Positions 1 through 7,310 of a stretch of 64,000 bases of DNA are shown piece by piece. The notes beneath the pieces are model-generated. The model had not been told where the DNA came from, made no database searches, and saw nothing but the letters and a program-made list of their open reading frames with translations. This DNA comes from Nonomuraea gerenzanensis (lineage in GTDB: Bacteria > Actinomycetota > Actinomycetes > Streptosporangiales > Streptosporangiaceae): positions 2,294,001 to 2,358,000 of the forward strand of contig NZ_CP084058.1 of NCBI RefSeq assembly GCF_020215645.1, in the 5' to 3' direction. How positions within the stretch are numbered: position 1 is the first letter of the stretch; every line of letters begins with the position of its first letter. Made by a program: the position numbers and the translations under genes.

Positions 1-123
1 GTCGCCAATGCTCTGGTAGGTGTGGGTGAACCCCTGGCGAGTCAACGCGTAACGCAGTAAACGTGTTGCTTCGCGGGGGTCATGCCAGGGCAGGTATGGC
101 GTACCCGTGCGGACCGGCAACAC
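1..123 (-). CDS. Unknown protein, N-terminal fragment
   Basis: A reverse-strand reading frame runs off the left edge with 41 codons visible. It begins at a GTG (121-123) preceded by a strong purine-rich ribosome site (GAGGGGGTGAAGG, a few bases upstream) and a TGA stop just before that. The visible protein contains PYLPWHDPREATRLLRYAL and ends at the edge in THTYQSIGD. The fragment is too short to assign to a family. It is transcribed divergently from the GntR gene starting at 261, so the roughly 137 bp between them should hold both promoters, and the GntR protein may regulate it. Seen: frame, start and ribosome site. Not known: function. Confidence 0.55.
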   Translation of the reverse strand, partial: MLPVRTGTPYLPWHDPREATRLLRYALTRQGFTHTYQSIGD

Positions 124-260
124 TGGCCTTCACCCCCTCACCGGCCTTTAGATGGATTTGTACCAACGAATGGATGATGGGCCGGTGGAGGCGGTTCGGT
201 CAAGGGGTTGTGGCCTGCTAGAACCAGATCGTCTAAATTGTTGGAACAAAAGGGGTGAAA

Positions 261-1010
261 GTGGCAAGGTCGGTGCTGTATCAGCAGGTGGCTTCGGAGT
301 TGCGACGAGCCATCTACTCGGGTGTCCTCGGCCCCGGGGCACAGCTGCCGACCGAGGCGCAGCTCATGGAAGACCATGGGGTGAGCAGGAACACGGTGAG
401 GCTGGCCCTCGGCGAACTCGTCAACGAGGGTCTGGTGACGCGCACGCCGCGGCGCGGCACCGTGGTCAGAGACCGCAGACCGCTGCTGATCTATCCGCAG
501 CGGGAGCTGGAGCCGCAACCCAGCGGGGAGTTGCGCGAGGCGTTCGCCTACGCCGTCGCGCAGGAAGGCCGGGCCCCCAGCCAGTACATCGAGGTGCTGA
601 CGGTTTCTCCCGTCGAGGAGATCGCCAGCAGGCTGGAGCTGGCCGACGGCGAATTGGCGGTGGTGAGACGCCGTCTGCGTTTCGTGGACGGACAGCCGTA
701 CAACACCAACGATTCCTACTACCCCCGCGATCTGGTTGCCGACTCCGAGATCGCCAGGCCCGGAGACATCGCGCGAGGGGCGAACCGGGTGCTGGAAGAG
801 CTGGGCCATGCGCAGATCCGCGTCGTGGACGACATCTGGGCGCGCATGCCCAACCAGGAGGAAGCCGAACGCCTCCAACTTGAGCTCGGTACGCCAGTCA
901 TGGTGTACGTCCGAGTGGGGTACGACGGGGCAGACATGCCTGTGCGTGTCGCCGTGTCGGTTTTGCCAGCCGACAAACATCTGATCAGATACGAGCTCGA
1001 TCGCCGCTGA
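261..1010 (+). CDS. GntR/HutC-family transcriptional regulator with UTRA domain
   Basis: A 249-residue DNA-binding regulator. The N-terminus (about residues 5-75) is a GntR winged helix: the segment LYQQVASELRRAIYSG, then LPTEAQLMEDHGVSRNTVRLAL, then the wing RRGTVV. The rest (about 90-245) matches the UTRA ligand-binding fold, with VVRRRLRFVDGQPYNTNDSYYP and a closing beta-strand region. HutC-type regulators usually bind a small-molecule effector and repress a neighbouring gene. A GTG at 255 is in frame, but the AGGGG ribosome site at 251-255 overlaps it and sits 5 bp before the GTG at 261, so 261 is preferred. It lies alone and divergent to the left-edge gene. The ligand is unknown. Confidence 0.88.
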   Translation: MARSVLYQQVASELRRAIYSGVLGPGAQLPTEAQLMEDHGVSRNTVRLALGELVNEGLVTRTPRRGTVVRDRRPLLIYPQRELEPQPSGELREAFAYAVAQEGRAPSQYIEVLTVSPVEEIASRLELADGELAVVRRRLRFVDGQPYNTNDSYYPRDLVADSEIARPGDIARGANRVLEELGHAQIRVVDDIWARMPNQEEAERLQLELGTPVMVYVRVGYDGADMPVRVAVSVLPADKHLIRYELDRR

Positions 1011-1213
1011 CGAGCTCGTGGGTGAAGGGGTGATCCCGCCGGCCGGGCGCAGCGAGAAATAGCCGCCTCGCTGGCCTGGGGGAGTCGTGCATACTCCCCT
1101 AAATCGCCATTTATCCATATATATCGGGTTGAGGCCCCATTTCGCCCCTATGCGACATTGCGTCATCACGCTGTGCGCAGGCGCGAACACCCAAGGCAAC
1201 GAAGGGTACGACT

Positions 1214-1816
1214 ATGCACACGAACACCCTCCTTCACCCGCTCTCACTCCGCAGAGCGGAACCCGCGGACCTTCCCGGCGTACTCACGCTGCTCGCCGAC
1301 ACGGCCGAGTGGCTGCACACGCAGGGCGTGCGGCAATGGCCCCGCGGGGGGTTCGGCCCCGAGCGGATCGAGCCGCTCATCGAGGAGCGGGTGCTGTTCC
1401 TGCTGGACGACGAGCTCAGATACCTGGACCCCGACGAGTCGGCTCCGCCGGTGGCCACCATCGCCCTGGACGACCACGCGGACCCGGAGTTCTGGACCCG
1501 CGCCGACGACCCGGGAGCGGCGCTCTACATCCACAAGCTGGCCGTGGCCCGGCCCTGGTCGGGCTCCGGCCTCGGAGACGCCCTGCTCGACTGGGCCTGC
1601 GCCGTGGCCTTCTCGGCGGGGCTGCCCTGGCTCCGCCTCGACTGCGCCAAGGCCAACCCGCGGCTGCAGGGCTACTACCGTGACCGCGGCTTCCGCCACG
1701 TCCGCACGGTGGATCTGCCGCACAGGTCGTCCGGGGCGCTCTTCCAGCGGCCGTCGGAGGACGTGACGACCACGGCGTTCCGTGACCTCACGGTCGCCGA
1801 GCTGATCAGCGCCTAG
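1214..1816 (+). CDS. GNAT-family N-acetyltransferase
   Basis: A 200-residue GNAT protein, transferring an acyl group from acyl-CoA to an unknown amine. The N-terminal strand-helix (LSLRRAEPADLPGVLTLL) is followed by a central beta strand LYIHKLAVARPWSGSGLGDALL, where the RPWSGSGLG segment is the pyrophosphate-binding motif A, and by the C-terminal ANPRLQGYYRDRGFRHV motif typical of the family. The ATG at 1214 has a GAAGGG ribosome site 7 bp upstream. The 203 bp before it hold an AT-rich patch around 1105-1130 that could carry a promoter. A hairpin at 1827-1858 follows directly, so it is probably a single-gene unit. Confidence 0.85.
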   Translation: MHTNTLLHPLSLRRAEPADLPGVLTLLADTAEWLHTQGVRQWPRGGFGPERIEPLIEERVLFLLDDELRYLDPDESAPPVATIALDDHADPEFWTRADDPGAALYIHKLAVARPWSGSGLGDALLDWACAVAFSAGLPWLRLDCAKANPRLQGYYRDRGFRHVRTVDLPHRSSGALFQRPSEDVTTTAFRDLTVAELISA

Positions 1817-1826
1817 CTCCGTTGCC

Positions 1827-1858
1827 CGGCCCGGCCCTGCCAGAACGGGGCCGGGCCG
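1827..1858 (+). terminator. Probable terminator after the GNAT gene
   Basis: An 11-bp GC-only perfect stem (CGGCCCGGCCC pairing with GGGCCGGGCCG) with a 10-base loop begins 11 bp after the GNAT stop codon. There is no T-run, which is usual for high-GC actinobacteria. Confidence 0.6.
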
Positions 1859-1984
1859 AGCCCGATAAAGGTCAACAACCGGCCCGGATTCTCCCGTGGT
1901 TGGGCGCGTGATCGTTCCCCGGTGCGCCGTCCCGGGCACCTCGTCGGGTAGACAGCGGGACCGCACGCGGAGAGACGCACAGCG

Positions 1985-2950
1985 ATGCAGGACGTGGCCG
2001 GGGAGAAGGCGTTCTCGTGGCGCCAGCGCGCGCTGGCCTACATCGCCGAGCTGCAGAGCCAGCTCGACGGCTACGACGACGGGTCCGCGCTGGCCAGGGG
2101 CGCGCAGCGGCATCTCGACGCGGCCCGTGAGGCGGCGGCCGGCCGGGCGACGCTGAAGGGCGCCTGGTCCGGGCTCGCCGTGGACCGCACCTGGGCGAAC
2201 GTCAACAAGGTCGAGGTCGCCCTGCTGAAGCTGCTCCCCGACGCGGAGCTGCCCTGGTGGGGCAGCGACGTGCTGGCGCGGGCGTTGCAGCACCTGGGGC
2301 CGCAGGACCCGCGCCGGGCCAAGCTGGAGGAGCACCTGCGTGGCCAGGACGGCAAGCTGTCGCCGCAGGACCGTACGCTGGCGGTGATCACCCTCCAGGC
2401 GGCCAACATCGCCGCGCAGCAGGAGAAGGTGCGGCTGCGCAGCTTCCGCAACACGATCCTGACCTCCACCCTCATCCTGACCCTGGTGGCCGTGGCCCTG
2501 TTCGTGGTGGGGGCGCTGCACCCCCATGCGATCAGCCTGTGCTTCGACGATCCCAAGGCCGGGCCCGCGTGCCCGATCGGGCTCGTCCCGACCGCCTGGG
2601 ACGTCGCCGTCGTGGAGCTGGTCGGCCTGTCCGCGGCGGCGCTGGTGGGCGCCATCGGCCTGCGCCACATCTACGGCACCTCGGCCCCCTACACCCTGCC
2701 CATCGTGCTGGCACTGCTGAAGCTCCCGGCCGGAGCGGTGTCCGCGGTCATCGGGCTGATGCTGATCCAGGCGCGCTTCGTCCCCGGGCTGAGCGACCTC
2801 GACAGCAGCGCGCAGATCCTCGGCTGGGCGGCGCTCTTCGGCGCCGCGCAGCAACTCATCACCCGGCTGGTGGACGAACAGGGACAGAACGTGCTCAGTA
2901 ACGTGCGGGACGCCTCGCGTGGTGTGGAGAAGGGTGCCGAGGCGGCGTAG
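1985..2950 (+). CDS. Membrane protein of unknown function
   Basis: A 321-residue protein I do not recognise. Residues 1-150 are soluble and largely helical (WRQRALAYIAELQSQLDGYDDG, then PQDRTLAVITLQAANIAAQQEKVRLRS cut into helices), followed by hydrophobic segments near 155-178 (TILTSTLILTLVAVALFVVG), 206-228, 237-258 and a weaker one near 275-292. A cysteine pair lies in the loop CFDDPKAGPACP. There is no signal peptide. It stops 45 bp before the two-heme peroxidase on the same strand and may be co-transcribed. This layout, a cytosolic helical head plus a C-terminal membrane bundle, suits a membrane anchor or sensor, but that is inference only. Confidence 0.75.
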   Translation: MQDVAGEKAFSWRQRALAYIAELQSQLDGYDDGSALARGAQRHLDAAREAAAGRATLKGAWSGLAVDRTWANVNKVEVALLKLLPDAELPWWGSDVLARALQHLGPQDPRRAKLEEHLRGQDGKLSPQDRTLAVITLQAANIAAQQEKVRLRSFRNTILTSTLILTLVAVALFVVGALHPHAISLCFDDPKAGPACPIGLVPTAWDVAVVELVGLSAAALVGAIGLRHIYGTSAPYTLPIVLALLKLPAGAVSAVIGLMLIQARFVPGLSDLDSSAQILGWAALFGAAQQLITRLVDEQGQNVLSNVRDASRGVEKGAEAA

Positions 2951-2995
2951 TTCCCCTAGCCTGGGAAGACAGCCGCATCTCGGGGGAGCGTGCAC

Positions 2996-5914
2996 ATGGC
3001 CAAGCAGCGGGAGAACCTTGTCGGCGAGCCTGTGCCGGCTCCGCGTACATCGTCCGCGGCCGAGCGGTACGAGCGTTATGTCGGGGGGTCGCCCGAGAGG
3101 GAACGGGTGATCTTCGACAAGCTCGCCCGCGACCTCATGCGGGTCCAGCTCAAGATCAAGGACCGTGCCCACGCCCCCGGCGTCGACCGGGCCTTCCACG
3201 CCAAGGCGATCCTCGGCGTCGAGAACGCCACCCTGCGCTTCCACGACGACCTGCCCGAGGACCTGCGGGCCGGGTTCGCGCGGCCAGGCGCCGAATATCC
3301 GGTCGTCGTCCGGCTGTCGAACGCCAGCGGCACCCGCCAGCCCGACCAGGCTCCCGACATGCGGGGCGCGGCCCTGCGGGTCCAGGTGGGCCCGGAGGAG
3401 ACCCACGACCTGCTGATGACCAACCATCCGGTCTCCCACGCCCGCAACGCACGCGAGTTCGTGGTGTTCGCGCAGGTCATGGCGGGCGCGAACAGCAACC
3501 TGCGCAAGGCGCTCGCGCTGTACGTCGAGCTGCCGTGGGCCCTGGGCCTGAAGACCGCCACCCGCATGCGGCGCAACGTCATGGCCGGGAGCCGGCGCGA
3601 GGTGCGCAGCCTCGCGCTGGAGACGTACTGGAGCCGGGGCGCCATCCTCTGGGGCGAGGCGGGCCCGGTGCGCTACCGGCTGCGGCCCGCCCCGGCGGCT
3701 CCGCCTGCGCCCACTCCGCCGGAGGGCGACCCCGACTACCTGGCGCACGAGCTGGCGGCCCGGCTGGCCCGGCAGGACGTCGTCCTCCAGCTGTGCGTGC
3801 AGCGCTACGAGGACCAACGGCTGACCCCCATCGAGGACGGCGCCGCCGAATGGCCGGACGCGGACGTCCCCGTCGTCCCCGTGGCCACGCTGACGATCCC
3901 GCGCCAGGATCTCGACACCGCCGACGCCCGCGCCGCCGCCGCCCGCATCGACCGGCTCGCGTTCGACCCGTGGAACACCACCGACGCCTTCCGCCCGCTC
4001 GGCAACCTGAACCGCGCACGCAAGGCCGCCTACGAGGCCGGCAGCGCCCATCGCCGCGGGCACCGCTTCGTCACGCCCACGCCGCGGCGCAACCTCGTCG
4101 TCAGCGCGCTGCTGCGCGGCGCGTTCGGCCTGCTCAACCGGTACGTCCCGTGGCACCGGCTGCCGACCTATCTCGGCCTGCTCAACGTCGAGAGCATCCG
4201 GCAGGTGCTGCGCCGCGACAACCTCATCGACACCGAGGTGCGCCAGGCCCCGCCCGAGCCGCATCCGGTGCCCCCGGCCCTCGACGAGAGCGTGCTCGTC
4301 AGGCGCACCTACGACGGCACCTACAACGACCTGTCCGCCCCCGCGATGGGGGCGCTCGGCTCGCCCTTCGGCCGCAACCTGCCGCCCGTCCACCGGCCCG
4401 ACCTGTACGACGAGCCGAACCCGGTCGTCGTCAGCAGGGAGCTGCTGCACCGCGACGTCTTCGTCCCGGCACGGTCGCTGAACGTGCTCGCCGCCGCCTG
4501 GATCCAGTTCCAGGTGCACGACTGGGTGGACCACAAGCGCTTCCCGCCCGGCGGGCCGAGCGTCGAGGTGCCGCTCCCGTACGGTATGACCTGGACCAAC
4601 ACCCCGGGCGGCACGCCGGAGCGGGTGATGCGCTTCGCCGAGAACGAGGGCCTGCGCCCGGCCGGCGCCACGGGGCCGCCCGTCCTGTTCGCCAACGCGG
4701 CCTCCCACTGGTGGGACGGCTCGGAGGTCTACGGCGGCAACGAGACCGTCGCCAGGTCCCTGCGCGAGCCCGACGGCGGCGCGTCGCTGCGGCTGGAGGG
4801 CGGCCACCTGGTGCCGGGGCCCGACGGCATCCCGATCACCGGGTTCCGCGACAACTGGTGGCTCGGGCTCAGCGTCATGCACACGCTCTTCGCCCGCGAG
4901 CACAACGAGGTGTGCCGGGCCCTGCGCGCGGAGTATCCCGGCATGGACGAGGAGGCGGTCTACCACACGGCCAGGCTCGTCGTCTCCGCGCTCATCGCCA
5001 AGATCCACACCGTGGAGTGGACGCCCGCGATCCTCGCCACCGAGCTGATCGACATCGGGCTGAAGGCCAACTGGCAGGGGCCGCCGAAGAACTGGCTCAC
5101 CCATCTCGGGCTGTGGCTGACCGACGCGCACGCGCTCACCGGCATCCCGGAGACCCTGCCCGACCACCACGCCGCGCCGTACTCGCTGACCGAGGACTTC
5201 GTCACCGTCTACCGCATGCACCCGCTGATCCCCGACGACTACGAGCTGGCCGACCACCGCAGCGGGCGGCGGCTGGAGAGCCTCGGCTTCGGCGACGTGC
5301 AGGGCGCCGCCACCGAGGCGGTCATGCGCCGCACGGGTCTGGCGAACTCGCTCTACTCCTTCGGCATCGCCCACCCCGGCGCGATCACGCTGCGCAACTT
5401 CCCGCGCGCGCTGCAGGCGTTCGAGCGCGACGGCGAGATCATCGACCTGTCCGTGGTGGATTTGGTGCGCACGCGCCGCCGCGCCGTGCCGCGCTACAAC
5501 GACTTCCGCGCCGGCCTGCACCAGCCGCGCCTGCGGCGCTTCGAGGACCTGACCACCGATCCGGACCGCCTGGCCCGGCTGAAGGACGTCTACCGGTCGG
5601 TCGACGACATCGACACCATGGTCGGGCTCTTCGCGGAGAACCCGCCCGAGCGCTTCGGCTTCAGCGACACCGCGTTCCGCATCTTCATCCTCATGGCCAG
5701 CAGGCGGCTGCAGAGCGACCGCTTCCTCACCGTCGACTTCAGGCCCGAGATCTACACCCCGCTGGGGATGGACTGGGTCGCCCGCAACGGCATGACCAGC
5801 GTCATCCTGCGGCACTGCCCCGAGCTGGCGGCGGTGCTGCCCCGGAGCACGAGCGCCTTCGCGCCGTGGCGTCCGGCCAGGCCCGAGGCGAACACCGGCC
5901 TCCCACGCGACTGA
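2996..5914 (+). CDS. Two-heme fusion: catalase/allene-oxide-synthase-like domain + fatty acid alpha-dioxygenase-like domain
   Basis: A 972-residue protein with two heme-enzyme domains. Residues about 25-360 follow the catalase/AOS fold: distal His68 in FHAK, a conserved RLSNASG stretch, distal Asn143 in LLMTNHPV, and proximal Tyr346 in RARKAAYEAG. The residue before His68 is Phe, not the Val of catalases or the Thr of coral allene oxide synthase. Residues about 420-960 follow the animal-peroxidase/alpha-dioxygenase fold: distal His508 in FQVHDWVDH, NWWLGLSVMHTLFAREHN, and TVYRMH giving Tyr739 (candidate radical) and His742 (proximal ligand), the same Tyr+3 His spacing as plant alpha-dioxygenases. 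Known families suggest oxygenation of a fatty acid by the C-terminus and hydroperoxide processing by the N-terminus; the real product is unknown. Start: ATG 2996, 7 bp after GGGGGAG; a GTG at 2990 is too close to it. Confidence 0.88.
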   Translation: MAKQRENLVGEPVPAPRTSSAAERYERYVGGSPERERVIFDKLARDLMRVQLKIKDRAHAPGVDRAFHAKAILGVENATLRFHDDLPEDLRAGFARPGAEYPVVVRLSNASGTRQPDQAPDMRGAALRVQVGPEETHDLLMTNHPVSHARNAREFVVFAQVMAGANSNLRKALALYVELPWALGLKTATRMRRNVMAGSRREVRSLALETYWSRGAILWGEAGPVRYRLRPAPAAPPAPTPPEGDPDYLAHELAARLARQDVVLQLCVQRYEDQRLTPIEDGAAEWPDADVPVVPVATLTIPRQDLDTADARAAAARIDRLAFDPWNTTDAFRPLGNLNRARKAAYEAGSAHRRGHRFVTPTPRRNLVVSALLRGAFGLLNRYVPWHRLPTYLGLLNVESIRQVLRRDNLIDTEVRQAPPEPHPVPPALDESVLVRRTYDGTYNDLSAPAMGALGSPFGRNLPPVHRPDLYDEPNPVVVSRELLHRDVFVPARSLNVLAAAWIQFQVHDWVDHKRFPPGGPSVEVPLPYGMTWTNTPGGTPERVMRFAENEGLRPAGATGPPVLFANAASHWWDGSEVYGGNETVARSLREPDGGASLRLEGGHLVPGPDGIPITGFRDNWWLGLSVMHTLFAREHNEVCRALRAEYPGMDEEAVYHTARLVVSALIAKIHTVEWTPAILATELIDIGLKANWQGPPKNWLTHLGLWLTDAHALTGIPETLPDHHAAPYSLTEDFVTVYRMHPLIPDDYELADHRSGRRLESLGFGDVQGAATEAVMRRTGLANSLYSFGIAHPGAITLRNFPRALQAFERDGEIIDLSVVDLVRTRRRAVPRYNDFRAGLHQPRLRRFEDLTTDPDRLARLKDVYRSVDDIDTMVGLFAENPPERFGFSDTAFRIFILMASRRLQSDRFLTVDFRPEIYTPLGMDWVARNGMTSVILRHCPELAAVLPRSTSAFAPWRPARPEANTGLPRD

Positions 5915-5927
5915 AAGCGAGCCGTTC

Positions 5928-7310
5928 ATGGACGTCGAGCCCGCCGTCAGGCAGGAGGGGCTGGCAGCGCTGCTGTCCCGGCCGCTGCTGGAGAGCATCT
6001 GGAAACGCCGCACGCACCGCGTCAGCCGGGGCGCGTCCGTGCCGGCGGGTTCGATGAGCTACCGGTCGCCGCACCCGCCGATGCCGCTGACGGAGCTGGA
6101 GGAGGCGCTGCTCATCGCGCTCACCGGCTGCTCCGGCCTGACCATGCCCGACCGGCCGTTCGAGGACCCGCGCGACGGCGACCCCATCATGGCCAAGCCC
6201 AACCTCACCATGGCCGGGCGGACCGCGGGCAGCCCCGACAACGCGCAGGGCACCCACTTCTTCATGATCAACGACACCGGCACGTACTACCTGAGGAAGC
6301 TGCCGCCCGCCGCGGACGTCCCCTTCACCGCCGGCTCGCTGATCGAGCGGGCCGGCCAGGCCAAGGTGCGGGTGCTCGACCGTCGCCTCGACGTGGCCGA
6401 GGGGCTGCGGGACTTCCCCGCCTACCTCGACTCGAACCGGTTCCTGTCGAACCTGCCCGGCACCACGATCTTCCTGCCCGTGGTGGACCTGTCGCACCAG
6501 TACATCAACTGCCTGATGTTCCTGCTCACCCAGCCCGACGGGGCCAGGCCGGCGTTCGTCGACGACCGCAACTTCTACCGCCTGGCAGGCGTGGCCAAGT
6601 GGGTCAAGAACGGGTTCCTCAACCCTGAGATCAAGCTGCCGCTCGGCGCCATGGGGACGATGCGCACCCAGGTCGAGGCCGACCTGCTCGTGCAGAACCT
6701 GATGCTGGCCGCCGACGCGATGGGGCTGGGCGCCTGGATCCATGGAACGATCCATCCGCAGATCATGCTGGGCGACCCGAAGTTCTCCCGCGCCTACGGC
6801 CGGATGCTCGGCTTCGACTTCGTCACGCCGCGCTTCCGCCTCGCCGACCTCCTGCGCTGGCACGTGCCGCTGCCGAAGTACGCCACCCTGCGCTCCCACC
6901 CGGTCGGCCTGCGGGTCAACGGCGAGCACCTCATCAAGGCCGCCTGCCCGCCCAACTACCCGTCGATGGAGGCGGCGGTGGACGAGGTCGTACGCGCGAA
7001 GTTCGGCCCGGGCGGCATCTACACCGACGAGCAGACCTTCGCCCGCATCTACAAGGGCGACTACGGGCGGCGTTACCTGGCGGAGGCGAGCGCGTACGAG
7101 CAGGCGGTGATCGACTGCGCGCGGGACGTCTGCGTCTACATCCACCGGACGCACGGCCGCTTCCCGGCCCACACCGAGGCCATCCACGTGCCCGGCATCT
7201 GGTTGCAGGCCCACCACGTCGAGACCGAGTACTACGAGCGGTTCTTCGCCGACGGCATGACCGACGCGCACCAGCGGCACGCCGAGCGGTGGCACGGGGA
7301 GCGGTCATGA
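5928..7310 (+). CDS. Nitroreductase-like protein coupled to the two-heme fusion
   Basis: A 460-residue protein starting 13 bp after the fusion gene. The N-terminal half has RTHRVSRGASVPAGSMSYRS and LTELEEALLIALTGCSG, and the middle has LLVQNLMLAADAMGLGAWIHG, which resembles the FMN-binding nitroreductase core (family pattern: QNLLLAA..LGLG). It is about twice the length of ordinary nitroreductases; the extra C-terminal 170 residues are soluble, with a tail containing YIHRTHGRFPAHTEAIHVPGI cut by many aromatics. There is no signal peptide or membrane segment. Tight spacing suggests it acts with the heme fusion, perhaps as a flavin reductase for its oxylipin product; that role is inference. Its 3' end overlaps the convergent protease gene by 6 bp. 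Confidence 0.7.
   Translation: MDVEPAVRQEGLAALLSRPLLESIWKRRTHRVSRGASVPAGSMSYRSPHPPMPLTELEEALLIALTGCSGLTMPDRPFEDPRDGDPIMAKPNLTMAGRTAGSPDNAQGTHFFMINDTGTYYLRKLPPAADVPFTAGSLIERAGQAKVRVLDRRLDVAEGLRDFPAYLDSNRFLSNLPGTTIFLPVVDLSHQYINCLMFLLTQPDGARPAFVDDRNFYRLAGVAKWVKNGFLNPEIKLPLGAMGTMRTQVEADLLVQNLMLAADAMGLGAWIHGTIHPQIMLGDPKFSRAYGRMLGFDFVTPRFRLADLLRWHVPLPKYATLRSHPVGLRVNGEHLIKAACPPNYPSMEAAVDEVVRAKFGPGGIYTDEQTFARIYKGDYGRRYLAEASAYEQAVIDCARDVCVYIHRTHGRFPAHTEAIHVPGIWLQAHHVETEYYERFFADGMTDAHQRHAERWHGERS

Noticed and set aside
255..260. GTG at 255 as the GntR start
   Set aside because: The AGGGG ribosome site overlaps it; GTG 261 has a proper 5-bp spacing.
1244..6013. A very long open frame on the reverse strand opposite the GNAT and heme-fusion genes
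   Set aside because: It is Arg/Gly/Val/Asp-rich antisense translation of high-GC genes; the forward frames have clear family motifs and ribosome sites.
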